The notes below the pieces were generated by a model that saw only the letters and a program-made list of their open reading frames with translations, searched no databases and was not told the DNA's origin. From assembly GCA_000403295.2 (NCBI GenBank), contig KE159612.1, positions 1 through 64,000 on the forward strand: a stretch of 64,000 nt of DNA. Reading direction: 5' to 3'. This stretch comes from Lachnospiraceae bacterium M18-1. Lineage in GTDB: Bacteria; Bacillota; Clostridia; Lachnospirales; Lachnospiraceae. Below, piece by piece: positions 1 to 12,627 of this stretch. The translations under genes and the position numbers were made by a program. Numbering within the stretch: position 1 is the stretch's first letter; each line of letters starts with the position of its first letter.

Positions 1-832
<832 letters not shown>

Positions 833-991
833 AGTTCTTTCCGTCAGGATCAACCTTTCTGGCTAATCCATCCTTTTTTACTGTTTTCCGCTTCTTCCGA
901 AGCAGAGGTGCATCATTCGATCTCTCTTTTGATGCTCGTTCTTTGAATTTCTCTCTTTAAGAAATTTTCAAGGATCGTTGTCTATTGTTTA

Positions 992-1167
992 ATTATCAAG
1001 GTTCGTCTTTTTCTCTGTCAAGCGACAGCTCGTATATATTATCACATCACTTTTCGCTTGTCAAGAACTTTTTTCAAGTTTTTTGAAGTTTTTTTCGAAC
1101 TCCTTTTTCTTGGCCGTCCCTCACGAGTCAGCTTGCATATAATATCACTTGCTTTATCAGATGTCAA
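992..1167 (-). promoter_or_regulatory. Three tandem rRNA promoters
   Basis: Reading the minus strand toward the 16S gene there are three sigma-A-like promoters. One has TTGACA (1162-1167), a 17 nt spacer and TATTAT (1139-1144). The second has TTGACA (1059-1064), 17 nt and TAATAT (1036-1041). The third has TTGACA (1016-1021), 18 nt and GATAAT (992-997). All three -35 boxes are perfect consensus. Tandem strong promoters before an rRNA leader are usual for rrn operons. The remaining leader down to about 833 carries no gene. Confidence 0.8.
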
Positions 1168-1267
1168 TAGTTTTTTTTATTTTTTTTACTTTTTTTCATC
1201 TGAAGCATTTTGATACTATTTAGCATTGTTTCAGATATCCAATCACAAGCACATCATATTATCAAAT

Positions 1268-1299
1268 GCAAAAACTACTGGACAGCCAGTAGTTTTTTG
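1268..1299 (-). terminator. Rho-independent terminator after tRNA-Ser
   Basis: The arms ACTACTGG and CCAGTAGT flank a 4-base loop and are followed on the minus strand by a T-run. The hairpin lies directly downstream of tRNA-Ser and before the rRNA promoters, so it separates the two transcription units. A-rich and T-rich flanks on both sides mean it could work in both directions. Confidence 0.8.
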
Positions 1300-1312
1300 A
1301 TTGAATATCAAA

Positions 1313-1400
1313 CGGAGAAAGAGGGATTTGAACCCTCGCGCCGGTTCCCCGACCTACACCCTTAGCAGGGGCGCCTCTTCAGCCTCTTGAGTATTTCTCC
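1313..1400 (-). tRNA. tRNA-Ser (anticodon GCU)
   Basis: The complement folds as an 88 nt class II tRNA. Acceptor arms GGAGAAA (1394-1400) and TTTCTCC pair, with discriminator G at 1313. The anticodon loop CTGCTAA gives anticodon GCU, there is a long variable arm of the kind expected for serine, and the T-loop is GTTCAAATC. No CCA is encoded. A terminator follows directly. Confidence 0.95.
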
Positions 1401-1644
1401 TGATTCTGAAATATGACCTGTATTGCTACAGGACTATTTTCGGTTATATTCTTTATAAAAAACCACACTCATTGAAATCTATAAATTCAATAAGGCATAC
1501 GCAACAGCGCATTGTTAATTATACACAAACATATAATGAATGTCAACGTTTTTTTTAATTTTTATAATATTTCTTGTTACTATGCGTTACAGTTCACGGC
1601 ATCTTATAGAACAGGGATATTGTGTACGTTCTATATAAATAATA

Positions 1645-2361
1645 TTACATATATTCATGTTTGTTGATTGTATCCTGAATTTTGTCATGAACAAGCGCTG
1701 CAATCTCCGTCGTCCTCATATCTTTATATTCATCATAATACATTGGCTTAAGAAAATGTACCTGAACTTTTACATGACTGATCGATTTCGTATCGAATGG
1801 TTTGAATGAATCAATAAGTGCAACTGGAACAATGGGACACTTTGCTTTAGTGGCTGATTTAAAGCTGCCTCCTTTAAATTCACCAATACGGTTTCCATTT
1901 TTTGATCTGGTTCCTTCAGCAAATATAAGATAATTTCTCCCTTTTTTTACTTCTTCTGCTACACTGTTGATGATCTGAAGAGCTTGTCGCACATCACTGC
2001 GGTCCAGCATGTATGCTCTCAGACATATAAAAACCTGTTTTAAAAATGGAATATTTTCCACTTCTTTTTTGGCTACAACAGAAAATGGAACAGGACATGC
2101 TTCTAAGATTGCAAGAACATCATACAGTCCCTGATGATTTGGAAAAAAAATAAATCCATTTTCTTTTGGCAGATTTTCCTGACCATGAATCTCTATTTGA
2201 ACATTCCCGCCTTTATTTGCCCGATGATCAATAAACTTCAGCAACTTATAATGTTCTTCTTCTGTATAATTATCTACATGAGAAGCATAATAGCATAGTT
2301 TAAACCACATGATCGGTACTAATAGTATATTTCTTATTACCATTAATATAATACGTCTCAT
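1645..2361 (-). CDS. plsC: 1-acyl-sn-glycerol-3-phosphate acyltransferase
   Basis: This 238 aa protein is a PlsC-type acyltransferase, which makes phosphatidic acid by transferring an acyl chain to lysophosphatidic acid at the membrane. An N-terminal hydrophobic stretch (residues 5-20) is followed by the catalytic NHQGLYD box (H-x4-D, near residue 76) and the FAEGTR box (glycerophosphate binding, near residue 147). The length fits the family. It stands alone on the minus strand between tRNA-Ser and gyrA, with about 390 bp of AT-rich sequence upstream that must hold its promoter. Confidence 0.85.
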   Translation of the reverse strand: MRRIILMVIRNILLVPIMWFKLCYYASHVDNYTEEEHYKLLKFIDHRANKGGNVQIEIHGQENLPKENGFIFFPNHQGLYDVLAILEACPVPFSVVAKKEVENIPFLKQVFICLRAYMLDRSDVRQALQIINSVAEEVKKGRNYLIFAEGTRSKNGNRIGEFKGGSFKSATKAKCPIVPVALIDSFKPFDTKSISHVKVQVHFLKPMYYDEYKDMRTTEIAALVHDKIQDTINKHEYM

Positions 2362-2700
2362 CTCATTTATCCTTTACTTTTCTTCGGAAATACAGCATTA
2401 TAAATCTTAATAAAATTGTATATTTTCTATAGTAAACTAATTATTTTCTTATGTCACTTTTTGTAATTTTATAAAAAATAATTATTTCTTTAGTAATAAA
2501 AATAGTTAAAAGCTTAAAAGCAATTATAATATTTCTTATAACATTAGATACTATCTTTATACATTTTTGTGTAAAAATATAAAAGTATCTATATCTTATA
2601 GATTGTATAGCTTATTAAGTATATTATCTTTGATATTATAACACTTAACTCATATAATCACAATTAAATATTCATCTTTTTTATATTCATATATTAATTA
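2362..2700. other. AT-rich intergenic region between plsC and gyrA
   Basis: About 340 bases, strongly AT-rich, without an open frame that looks coding on either strand. It presumably contains the plsC promoter, but many AT-rich hexamers fit weakly and I cannot single one out. No further structure is seen. Confidence 0.6.
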
Positions 2701-2703
2701 AAA

Positions 2704-2749
2704 TAGGCCGATAATCTTTGTTTCTTTTAGATCATCGGCACTATTTTTA
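2704..2749 (-). terminator. gyrA terminator
   Basis: On the minus strand, just after the gyrA stop codon, GCCGATGATCT pairs imperfectly with AGATTATCGGC across a short A-rich loop, and a T-rich tail follows. The position directly behind gyrA supports a terminator of the gyrB-gyrA transcript. Confidence 0.7.
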
Positions 2750-2753
2750 GATT

Positions 2754-5264
2754 TTACTGTTCTACGTTCTCTTCACTGTCATCGTCTTCTTCAATCTCTA
2801 TCTCTTCTCCATCTATCTCTGCAGAAGCTTTTCTAACCTTTGCAAGACTAACTACTTTTTCTTCTTCCTTCAAGTTAATCAGTTTGACCCCAGAAGTAAT
2901 TCTGCCCAATTTTGAGATATCAGCACAGGACATTCTGATAATAATTCCTTCGCTGTTAATCATCATAATCTCATCATCTTCGCTGACAGCTTTCATTCCT
3001 ATGACATCGCCGGTCTTTTCTGTGATCTTATAACATTTTACACCTTTTCCGCCCCGGTTCTGTATAGTAAATTCACCCATAATAGTACGTTTTCCAATTC
3101 CATTTTCTGAAACAATAAGCAGGCATTCGCCCTGGGTGTGAACCTGCATACCTATCACAAGATCCCCGTCAGATAAGTTAATTCCACGGACTCCCATAGA
3201 AGTCCTTCCGGTTGAGCGGACATCCTTTTCATCAAACCGTATACACTGGCCATATTTTGTTACAAGAAGAATCTCCTTCTCGTTGTCAGTAATTTTGACT
3301 TCAATCAGGTTGTCATCCTCTCGGAGTGTAATGGCCGCCAGACCTTTTTTGCGGACATTGTTATACTCATACAGCGGTGTCTTTTTCACAAGGCCGTTCT
3401 CTGTTGCCATGAACAGATACTGATTATCATCATACACCTTAATCGGAATCATTGCCGTAATCTTTTCATCAGGCATCAGCTGTAGCAGGTTGATGATTGC
3501 CGTTCCTCTGGAGGTTCTTCCTGCTTCGGGAATTTCATAAGCTTTCATCCGGTATACACGTCCTTTATTTGTAAAGAACATGATATAATTGTGGGTAAAT
3601 GTTATAAAAAGCTCTTGAATAAAATCATCATCCAGCTTCTGCATTCCCTTTATACCTTTGCCTCCGCGGTTCTGATTTTTAAAGTTGTCAATAGTCATAC
3701 GCTTGATATAGCCAAGCTTTGTCATGGTGACAACGACATCTTCCTTTGGAATCATATCTTCCATAGATATGTCAAATTCGTCATAGCCTATGCTTGTCCT
3801 TCTTTCATCCCCATATTTATCAGAAATGATCAGAATTTCTTTTTTTATTACTCCGAGTAAAAGCTTTCTATCGGCAAGGATTGCTTTTAATTCACTGATT
3901 TTTTTCATCAATTCCGCGTATTCTGCCTCAAGCTTTTCCCGTTCCAGACCTGTCAATGCACGCAGACGCATGTCAACAATTGCCTGTGCCTGTACATCTG
4001 TCAGTTCAAATCGCTTCATCAGCTCTTCTTTTGCTATTTGGACAGTCTTGGAACCTCGGATGATCTTGATTACTTCATCAATATGATCTAACGCAATCAA
4101 CAAACCTTGTAATATATGTGCACGTTCTTCCGCTTTATTTAGTTCATATTTTGTTCTTCTGGTAACGACCTCTTCCTGATGCTGAAGATAATATTTCAGC
4201 ATATCCAGCAGATTCATGACCTTTGGCTGGTTATTTACCAGAGCAAGCATAATAACTCCAAATGTATCCTGAAGCTGTGTATGCTTATAAAGCTGATTCA
4301 AAATGATATTTGGATTTACATCCCGGCGCAGCTCAATACAGATACGCATTCCTTCCCTGCTGGACTGGTCGCTAAGTTCTGTAATTCCATCAATTCTTTT
4401 ATCTTTTACAAGTTCTGCAATTTTCTCAATGAGTCTTGCTTTATTTACCATAAATGGAAGTTCTGTTACAACAATTCGATTCTTTCCATTCTGCATGGGT
4501 TCGATATTTGAAACCGCACGTACCCGAATCTTACCGCGTCCGGTCCTGTAAGATTCCTCTATCCCTCTTGTTCCAAGTATCTCCGCACCTGTAGGAAAGT
4601 CAGGACCCTTGATAATCTCCATCACATCCTCCAGGGATGTTTCACCATTCTCATCAATCTGGTCATCTATGATCTTTACAACTGCAGTAATCACTTCCTT
4701 TAGATTGTGCGGAGGAATGTTTGTTGCCATACCGACAGCAATACCATTTGTCCCATTTACCAAAAGATTAGGAAATCTGGATGGAAGTACGTCAGGCTCC
4801 TTCTCCGTCTCATCAAAGTTTGGAGAAAAGTCTACGGTATCTTTTCCTATATCTGCCGTCATTTCCATAGAAATCTTACTCAGACGAGCCTCTGTATAAC
4901 GCATGGCTGCCGCCCCGTCGCCGTCCACAGAACCGAAATTTCCATGACCATCTACCAGAGGATATCTGGTAGACCATTCCTGAGCAAGATTAACCAGGGC
5001 TCCATAGATGGAACTGTCGCCGTGGGGATGATATTTTCCCATCGTATCCCCGACAATACGCGCACATTTACGGTGTGGTTTGTCCGGGCCATTATTCAGT
5101 TCTATCATGGAATATAAAATTCTGCGCTGAACTGGTTTCAGACCATCCCTTACATCTGGAAGCGCACGGGCAGCAATTACACTCATGGCATAGTCAATGT
5201 AGGAATTTTCCATTGTCTTTTTCAGATCAACTTCATGGACTTTATCAAAAATATTATCTTCCAT
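2754..5264 (-). CDS. gyrA: DNA gyrase subunit A
   Basis: An 836 aa protein that forms the DNA-cleaving and rejoining half of gyrase and with GyrB introduces negative supercoils. The catalytic tyrosine lies in AAMRYTEAR (Tyr about 122). The quinolone region [10 protein letters not shown] starts near residue 79, so Ser is present at the position of E. coli Ser83 and Gly stands at the position of Asp87. The C-terminal beta-pinwheel carries the GyrA box as QNRGGKG near residue 530, and a second related QNRGGKG further on. The tail is very acidic. It lies 69 bp downstream of gyrB on the same strand, probably in one transcript. Confidence 0.98.
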   Translation of the reverse strand: MEDNIFDKVHEVDLKKTMENSYIDYAMSVIAARALPDVRDGLKPVQRRILYSMIELNNGPDKPHRKCARIVGDTMGKYHPHGDSSIYGALVNLAQEWSTRYPLVDGHGNFGSVDGDGAAAMRYTEARLSKISMEMTADIGKDTVDFSPNFDETEKEPDVLPSRFPNLLVNGTNGIAVGMATNIPPHNLKEVITAVVKIIDDQIDENGETSLEDVMEIIKGPDFPTGAEILGTRGIEESYRTGRGKIRVRAVSNIEPMQNGKNRIVVTELPFMVNKARLIEKIAELVKDKRIDGITELSDQSSREGMRICIELRRDVNPNIILNQLYKHTQLQDTFGVIMLALVNNQPKVMNLLDMLKYYLQHQEEVVTRRTKYELNKAEERAHILQGLLIALDHIDEVIKIIRGSKTVQIAKEELMKRFELTDVQAQAIVDMRLRALTGLEREKLEAEYAELMKKISELKAILADRKLLLGVIKKEILIISDKYGDERRTSIGYDEFDISMEDMIPKEDVVVTMTKLGYIKRMTIDNFKNQNRGGKGIKGMQKLDDDFIQELFITFTHNYIMFFTNKGRVYRMKAYEIPEAGRTSRGTAIINLLQLMPDEKITAMIPIKVYDDNQYLFMATENGLVKKTPLYEYNNVRKKGLAAITLREDDNLIEVKITDNEKEILLVTKYGQCIRFDEKDVRSTGRTSMGVRGINLSDGDLVIGMQVHTQGECLLIVSENGIGKRTIMGEFTIQNRGGKGVKCYKITEKTGDVIGMKAVSEDDEIMMINSEGIIIRMSCADISKLGRITSGVKLINLKEEEKVVSLAKVRKASAEIDGEEIEIEEDDDSEENVEQ

Positions 5265-5333
5265 ATTATCTCCTTTATTATTTTATGTTACGGATAATCC
5301 AGTTCATTTACGCCAGACAGGATCAAAATAATA

Positions 5334-7271
<1,938 letters not shown>

Positions 7272-7316
7272 TCAATAACCTCCTCAAACGGTAAAACAAC
7301 ACAAAACCTTTCGGAT

Positions 7317-8405
7317 TTATGCCTTTTTTTCTACAATGCTTCCATCTTTTACATAAAAAACTCTATTGACAGCAAACCTGTGGCTGATCAATTCCTCCAG
7401 CCCTGTACAAGTCACTATTGTCTGTATATCGTGGATACTATCCAATAAATAGTTTTGCCTGTTTTTATCCAGTTCAGACAAAACATCATCCAACAAAAGC
7501 ACGGGCGTATCTCCCGTCACGGACCGGACCAGTTCGATTTCCGACATTTTCAATGATAACGCCGCTGTCCTCTGCTGTCCCTGGGAACCAAATCTACGGA
7601 TATCCAGGCTTCCTTCCTGAAATCCCATATCATCCCTGTGCGGGCCGACTGATGTGCTTTTAAACTTCAGGTCCCGTTCCCTGTATCTCTTCACCGCCTG
7701 CTCCAGAGTCATGTCTCCGGTAGACATTTCATAGGACAAGGAGATGTGCTCCTTTCCCCCTGTCAGACGAAGATGAATATCTGAAATTATTTTATTAACC
7801 TGGTCCACAAATTCTTTTCTCCGGTCAATGATCTTTGTTCCATACTCAATTAATTGCATATCCCAGATATCCAATGTCTCTATCAGGCTTTGTTGATGTA
7901 CAATTTCTTTTAGCAAGGAATTTCTTTGATTAATAATACGATTATAGTTAGAAAGGTTACTCAGATATACCTTATCAAGCTGCGATAGCTCAAGGTCAAT
8001 GAATCTCCTTCTGCCAGCAGGCCCTTCCTTAATGATATTTAAGTCTTCCGGAGAAAAAAAAACAAAATGGACGATGCCGAACAATTCAACTGCCTTCCGT
8101 ATGGGAATCTTATTCACTGCTATCCCTTTTGGACTGTTCTTCTTCAGATGCAGATCAATCTGATACTCCATTCCCCGCTTCTCAATGATTGTCTCTATAT
8201 GGGACTCATCATATCCAAGCCTGATCAAATCTCTGTCCTTTGCCCCTCTGTGTGACTTTGTAGTTCCTGATAAATACAAAGCCTCCAGAACATTTGTCTT
8301 TCCCTGCGCGTTATCTCCATAGAGGATATTGGTATTCGCGTCCAGATGAAGATTAAGCAAATCATAATTTCTGTAATTCTTTAGTTTTAAAGACTTGATT
8401 ATCAT
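7317..8405 (-). CDS. recF: DNA replication/repair protein RecF
   Basis: A 362 aa SMC-like ATPase that helps load RecA at single-strand gaps through the RecFOR pathway. Walker A is GDNAQGKT (near residue 30), the ABC-type signature is FGSQGQQRT, and Walker B is PVLLLDDVLSELD. I set the start at the ATG at 8403-8405, where GGAGAAGAT sits just ahead and where family members begin (MIIKSLKLKNYRN). An upstream in-frame ATG at 8432 would add nine unusual residues. Confidence 0.96.
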   Translation of the reverse strand: MIIKSLKLKNYRNYDLLNLHLDANTNILYGDNAQGKTNVLEALYLSGTTKSHRGAKDRDLIRLGYDESHIETIIEKRGMEYQIDLHLKKNSPKGIAVNKIPIRKAVELFGIVHFVFFSPEDLNIIKEGPAGRRRFIDLELSQLDKVYLSNLSNYNRIINQRNSLLKEIVHQQSLIETLDIWDMQLIEYGTKIIDRRKEFVDQVNKIISDIHLRLTGGKEHISLSYEMSTGDMTLEQAVKRYRERDLKFKSTSVGPHRDDMGFQEGSLDIRRFGSQGQQRTAALSLKMSEIELVRSVTGDTPVLLLDDVLSELDKNRQNYLLDSIHDIQTIVTCTGLEELISHRFAVNRVFYVKDGSIVEKKA

Positions 8406-8516
8406 ATCTTCTCCAAAGTCAACATCATCCAAAAAATATCCAATATATATTTTACACTGTTTTTACCAATTTTTCAATTTATTTTTTCAATATTCCCAAC
8501 AGACGTGTGAGAAAAT

Positions 8517-8554
8517 GGTTACTGTAAACTCCCGGTCGGGGTGTTCACAGTAAC
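8517..8554. repeat. Palindromic repeat, GTTACTGTTCACACC family (copy near recF)
   Basis: Outer arms GGTTACTGT and ACAGTAAC are inverted, with a GC-rich centre (CCCGGTCGGGG). Related copies lie near 52.1, 56.0, 56.1, 57.9, 58.1 and 60.8 kb. It sits in the gap between recF and the S4 gene and could also form a stem on RNA. Confidence 0.6.
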
Positions 8555-8587
8555 AGAAAATGTGAATGTTTAAATAATCATAATATT

Positions 8588-8809
8588 TTATTTTCCACTG
8601 GAAATGTGAATCGTTTTCCCGTTATATTTTACAATGTCACCGTCATAGAGTTTTCTGCCTCTTCTTGTATCAATCTCTCCGTTGACCATTACCTCTCCGT
8701 CCTGTACCGCCTGTTTTGCATCTGCTCCGGATTCCGCCAGTCCGGCTGCCTTTAATACCTGTCCCAGCTTTATATATTCTTCCGAATCCCTTAAAAAAAA
8801 TTTTTCCAT
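8588..8809 (-). CDS. yaaA: S4-domain RNA-binding protein (YaaA type)
   Basis: A 73 aa protein made almost entirely of one S4 RNA-binding domain, including the typical VMVNGE and RRGRKLYDGD segments. Small S4 proteins are regularly placed between dnaN and recF in Firmicutes and are thought to act on rRNA or ribosome assembly. The function is not proven for this one. The start chosen is the ATG at 8807-8809, 9 nt after AAGGAG; earlier in-frame ATGs overlap the ribosome site. Confidence 0.88.
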   Translation of the reverse strand: MEKFFLRDSEEYIKLGQVLKAAGLAESGADAKQAVQDGEVMVNGEIDTRRGRKLYDGDIVKYNGKTIHISSGK

Positions 8810-8883
8810 TCGATTCATCTCCTTTTCAAAAAACAATCATTGCTGTGGGTATCTGTCAGATATCCACAGCAACCTGTTTCCCT

Positions 8884-9993
8884 CTACACTACTGCATTAA
8901 AATTAACAGGCAGTATAAGGTAAATATACGTCTGCTGTTTATCTTTAATAAAACAGGGAGCCTTTGCATTCATAAAATACAGTTCTACCTCTTCATCGTC
9001 GATTACCCTGAGTGCATCAATTAGAAATTTGGGGTTAAATCCAATAAGGAGATCTTTTCCCTCTTTGTTGATAAAAATATCTTCATCCATAGATCCTATC
9101 TGAGATTTAATCTTCAGCTGCATAGATTCATCCCCGATATCAATGATAATCGGCTTTTTATCGCCTTCCTTGATCAGGAGCGTAGCACGGTCGATACAAT
9201 CTAATAGTTCCCGTTTATTCACAGTAATCTTCGTATCATAATCACTGGAAAGCATCTGATCAATCTTAAAATAATCTCCTTCGATCAGACGAGATACGAC
9301 TACAGTCTTATCAAATTCAAATACAATATGATTTTTGGTAAAAGAAATATCCACATATTCCTCAGCTTCTCCTCCAATGATCTTGCTGATCTCCTGCAAA
9401 GTCTTACCAGGTACGATCACCTTTCTTGGCTCGTAGGAATCCTTCAATTCAATCTTACGGATAGAAATTCTATGTCCGTCCAGAGAAACTACCCTGAGTT
9501 TATCATCCGTAATCTCGAATAACTCACCGGTCATCATTTTATTTGAATCATTATCCGCAATAGAAAAAATCGTCTGCCGGATGGCTTCCTTCAGCGTAAA
9601 CTCTGAAATTGTGAAAAAGTTTTCTTTTTCAATCGCCGGAAGGTATGAAAAATCTTCACCGGACTGTGCCGCAATATTAAACTTTGCCTTCTCACAAGTG
9701 ATCAATGCCTGGCTGTCTGATTCTGCATCAATGACCACATCATTATCCGGCAGTTTTCTGACGATTTCTGAAAATATCTTTGCATTCAGGGCCAGGATTC
9801 CATGCTCAACAACCTCACCTTCAATGGTTGTCTCTATGCCAAGCTCCATATCGTTTGCCGTCAGCTTGATCGTATCTAAAGATGCGTCGATCAATATACA
9901 TTCCAGGATTGGCATTGTAGTTTTAGAAGGTACGGCCTTTGATACGATACTTACTCCTTTGACCAAATTATTTCTGCTGCAGATTATCTTCAT
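8884..9993 (-). CDS. dnaN: DNA polymerase III beta subunit (sliding clamp)
   Basis: A 369 aa protein that forms the ring clamp tethering the replicative polymerase to DNA. The N-terminus (MKIICSRNNLVKGV...) and the three repeated clamp domains of about 120 residues are typical, and the length is normal. It follows dnaA on the same strand with a 436 bp spacer that carries further DnaA boxes. Confidence 0.97.
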   Translation of the reverse strand: MKIICSRNNLVKGVSIVSKAVPSKTTMPILECILIDASLDTIKLTANDMELGIETTIEGEVVEHGILALNAKIFSEIVRKLPDNDVVIDAESDSQALITCEKAKFNIAAQSGEDFSYLPAIEKENFFTISEFTLKEAIRQTIFSIADNDSNKMMTGELFEITDDKLRVVSLDGHRISIRKIELKDSYEPRKVIVPGKTLQEISKIIGGEAEEYVDISFTKNHIVFEFDKTVVVSRLIEGDYFKIDQMLSSDYDTKITVNKRELLDCIDRATLLIKEGDKKPIIIDIGDESMQLKIKSQIGSMDEDIFINKEGKDLLIGFNPKFLIDALRVIDDEEVELYFMNAKAPCFIKDKQQTYIYLILPVNFNAVV

Positions 9994-10429
9994 GTTGAAA
10001 ACTCCTTTCTTTCATCATGGAGGAATACCTTTGTTCTGAGAGGAATGTCCCCATGCGCGTTTTATGTATCTATAAATAAATTCACTTCCGACTTCGTCTC
10101 CGTAGGGGCTGTAGATAAGTTTAAAAGTGCTTCGCTCCCTTATGATATCGCGGTTTGTGTGTATGGATAAGCTTGTGGAAATGGGAGGGAAGGGAAGGGG
10201 GATGATGGGGAAAAATTCAGGGATGAAGTTTTCTCTGTGTTCCTCTCAACTTTAATATTTCCCAGTGTCCACATCCTTTTTACATTTTTTCAACAAGCTT
10301 ATTCACAAATTGTGTGTAAATAAATTTGTGATCTGTCATTTAAGACAGATTAAGGTGAATAATTGTTACAGTTTATAGTTGTACAGGAAGAGGATCCATC
10401 TGTAGGTATCTTCTTCCTGTGTGTAAGAA
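9994..10429. other. dnaA-dnaN spacer with DnaA-box-like sites
   Basis: No gene is seen. The plus strand has a perfect DnaA box TTATTCACA at 10299-10307. Two one-mismatch boxes lie on the minus strand: TTATCCATA at 10162-10170 and TTACACACA at 10311-10319. GTGTCCACA near 10265-10273 is weaker. Together with the cluster upstream of dnaA this suggests a bipartite origin of the Bacillus subtilis kind. The dnaN promoter should also be in here. Confidence 0.55.
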
Positions 10430-11800
10430 TCACAATGGATTAAGCTTTTTACGGATAATACTGACTGTATTGTTCAGAGCTTCGTCTGTTTCAAGGTCAG
10501 CGGTGATCTTCTTTACCCCGTGGCTGATAGATGCATGGTCTTTTCCACCAAGCAGAACGCCTACGGCCTTCAGAGGGGTATCTGTCATTTCACGGCAGAG
10601 ATACATAATAATCTGCCGGGGAAGTACGATCTCGGCATTTCTCTTCCTGCCTTTCAAGTCAGCGATGGATACGTTAAAATGATCTGATACGACGTCCATG
10701 ATCAGCTCCGGCGTAATCTCACGGATATTATCAGGAGAGATCATGTCCTTTAGTGCTTCTGCAGCAAGCGAAATATCAATCGGTTTCTTTTCCAGATTGG
10801 AAAGAGCGATAAGCTTGTTCAGAGAGCCTTCCAGTTCCCGAATGTTGGACTTGATGTTGTTGGCAATGTACTGCATGACATCGTCCGGAATATGGTAGCG
10901 TTCCAGCCCGTCCAACTCTTCTTTTTTTCTTAAAATAGCCATCCTTGTTTCATAGTCCGGGGATGAAATATCAGCAATCAGACCCCATTCAAACCTTGTC
11001 CGAAGGCGCGCCTCCAATGTCTCTATATCCTTGGGAGGTTTATCACTAGATATGATGATCTGCCTGCCGGATACATGGAGGTGGTTGAAAGTGTGGAAAA
11101 ATTCTTCCTGTGTGCTTTCTTTTCCGATAATGAACTGAATATCATCAATGAGCAATACATCGTTGTTGCGGTATTTCTCACGGAAGGTCGTCATTGCAAG
11201 CTCATTTCCGTTTTTACCAATCTTCAGCGCATCGATCAGTTCGTTTGTGAAAGTCTCGCTGGTTACATAAAGCACCTTTTTTGAATCATCCTTCTCCAGA
11301 ATGTGGTGGGCAATGGAATGCATCAGATGCGTCTTGCCGAGTCCTACGCCTCCGTAAATGAAAAGAGGATTGTAGATATCTCCGGGAGACTCCGCAACTG
11401 CAAGGGATGCGGCATGTGCAAAGTTATTATTGCTGCCGACCACAAAGGTGTCAAAGGTATATTTTGGATTCAGGTTGGCAGATTCAAGGACAGCATTGTT
11501 CTTCTGCTTCCTGGCTGCCTGTTCTTTTTTTCTGTGGATCACTAAATTATCTTCCGTGACAAAGGACACTTCGTATTCGTGTCCGGTCACTTCCGCAATG
11601 CAGACCTTGAAGGGGAGCATGTACTTTTCTTCGATATGCTCCAGGCTTGCTTTCAGCTTCACAAGAATGTATACGGTGTCATCGGAGACTTCGTATACGG
11701 TCAATGGTTCGATCCACGTGGTGTACGCAATATTTGATGAGCAATACTCTGATTTCATTTTTCCCAGGATCTGTGGCCAGTTTTCTTCTACAATGTTCAT
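10430..11800 (-). CDS. dnaA: Chromosomal replication initiator protein DnaA
   Basis: A 456 aa initiator that binds DnaA boxes, assembles on oriC and melts DNA. Domain I (about 1-90) is followed by a short linker. The AAA+ domain has Walker A GGVGLGKTH and Walker B DVLLIDDIQF. The C-terminal helix-turn-helix ends with the DnaA signature LGGKDHASISHGVKKI. The ATG at 11798-11800 lies 9 nt after GGAG; an in-frame TTG directly before it is a possible alternative. Its promoter and the main box cluster lie just upstream. Confidence 0.98.
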   Translation of the reverse strand: MNIVEENWPQILGKMKSEYCSSNIAYTTWIEPLTVYEVSDDTVYILVKLKASLEHIEEKYMLPFKVCIAEVTGHEYEVSFVTEDNLVIHRKKEQAARKQKNNAVLESANLNPKYTFDTFVVGSNNNFAHAASLAVAESPGDIYNPLFIYGGVGLGKTHLMHSIAHHILEKDDSKKVLYVTSETFTNELIDALKIGKNGNELAMTTFREKYRNNDVLLIDDIQFIIGKESTQEEFFHTFNHLHVSGRQIIISSDKPPKDIETLEARLRTRFEWGLIADISSPDYETRMAILRKKEELDGLERYHIPDDVMQYIANNIKSNIRELEGSLNKLIALSNLEKKPIDISLAAEALKDMISPDNIREITPELIMDVVSDHFNVSIADLKGRKRNAEIVLPRQIIMYLCREMTDTPLKAVGVLLGGKDHASISHGVKKITADLETDEALNNTVSIIRKKLNPL

Positions 11801-11862
11801 CAATAATAACTCCTGATTAATTTGGATTTAAAGAGCCTGATAAGAAACTCTCTTCTTACCCT

Positions 11863-11891
11863 ATTCTACATCAAAAAGAGATTTGGCGCAA
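11863..11891 (-). promoter_or_regulatory. Predicted dnaA promoter
   Basis: On the minus strand TTGCGC (11886-11891) and TAGAAT (11863-11868) are 17 nt apart, about 65 bp before the dnaA start. A perfect DnaA box (11902-11910) sits just upstream, which would allow autoregulation by DnaA. This is prediction from sequence only. Confidence 0.55.
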
Positions 11892-11901
11892 TCATAAAAG
11901 A

Positions 11902-12042
11902 TGTGCATAACTATGAGAAAAGTTATTCATATCGATTTTTATAAGTGAATAGTTTATATTTTTCTTAAAAAAAATTTTTATCCACAGGATATTTTGCAGT
12001 TATCCACAAAAATTTACTAAGTTATTCACATTTTGGGGATAA
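11902..12042. other. oriC: DnaA-box cluster
   Basis: Plus-strand boxes TTATCCACA at 11978-11986 and 12000-12008 and TTATTCACA at 12022-12030 match TTATNCACA exactly. On the minus strand there is TTATGCACA at 11902-11910 and a one-mismatch box (TTATCCCCA) at 12034-12042. A one-mismatch box TTATTCATA lies at 11933-11941. An AT-rich stretch of roughly 150 bp follows (12045-12200) and could unwind. Gene orientation flips here, which fits bidirectional replication from this point. Confidence 0.85.
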
Positions 12043-12095
12043 CTCTGTGAAAAGAATAAAAAACGAAAAAAATGTGATAAAATGGTTGGATTAGC

Positions 12096-12124
12096 TTGAC
12101 TTAAAAGGGTTTTTTGCATATAAT
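12096..12124 (+). promoter_or_regulatory. Predicted rpmH promoter
   Basis: TTGACT (12096-12101), a 17 nt spacer and a perfect TATAAT (12119-12124) point toward rpmH, giving a leader of roughly 140 nt. This is the only strong plus-strand promoter seen before the rpmH-rnpA-yidD-yidC operon. Confidence 0.7.
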
Positions 12125-12269
12125 TTATGAGAATCTTTTTGTAATATATATTGTTATTAAGGTAATTTTGATTGATTTTATATTATAAGAAAGATAATAG
12201 TTTCTATCTGAGACATCTTTACCGGTTTTGCCGGGGCAGGATAGTATTTATAAGGGAGGTGTATAGATT

Positions 12270-12404
12270 ATGAAGATGACATTTCAGCCGAAGAAGAAAT
12301 CCAGAGCAAGAGTTCATGGATTCAGGGCAAGAATGAGAACAGCAGGCGGAAGAAAAGTATTGGCTGCCAGAAGAGCAAAAGGAAGAAAGCAATTATCAGC
12401 TTAG
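12270..12404 (+). CDS. rpmH: 50S ribosomal protein L34
   Basis: A 44 aa, very basic protein ([20 protein letters not shown]..., ending KGRKQLSA) that is the complete L34 of the large ribosomal subunit. GGGAGGTG lies 9 nt before the ATG. It is the first gene to the right of oriC, as in most bacteria. A hairpin overlaps its stop codon and may reduce read-through into rnpA. Confidence 0.97.
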   Translation: MKMTFQPKKKSRARVHGFRARMRTAGGRKVLAARRAKGRKQLSA

Positions 12405-12428
12405 GCCGCATTTAATGTGGCCTTTTTA
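12404..12428 (+). terminator. Hairpin with T-run after rpmH
   Basis: GGCCGCA and TGTGGCC pair across a 5-base loop and are followed by TTTTTAT. It lies inside the rpmH-rnpA unit and may act as a partial terminator that keeps L34 mRNA more abundant than rnpA mRNA. Confidence 0.75.
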
Positions 12429-12627
12429 TAACTATCATTGCAGGACTGCGCATTTCTGAGTTGTCCGCATAAAAAAGCAGATGTTGTATAAAAGCAAGCC
12501 ATATAGCCGCAGGATGTTTTTATCCCAATTGGACGAAGAAAAGCTTACAGTGGAAAGTTTTTTGAATGGGTTTGCGGCTGTATCCGCAGGATACGCCTTT
12601 TCTTCTATATTAAATAGGAAGAGAATC

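Noticed and set aside
12481..12627. In-frame N-terminal extension of rnpA
   Set aside because: RnpA homologues start at [10 protein letters not shown]; the added part has no ribosome site at its start and contains a hairpin-like GCGGCTGTATCCGCAGG stretch, so it is leader DNA.
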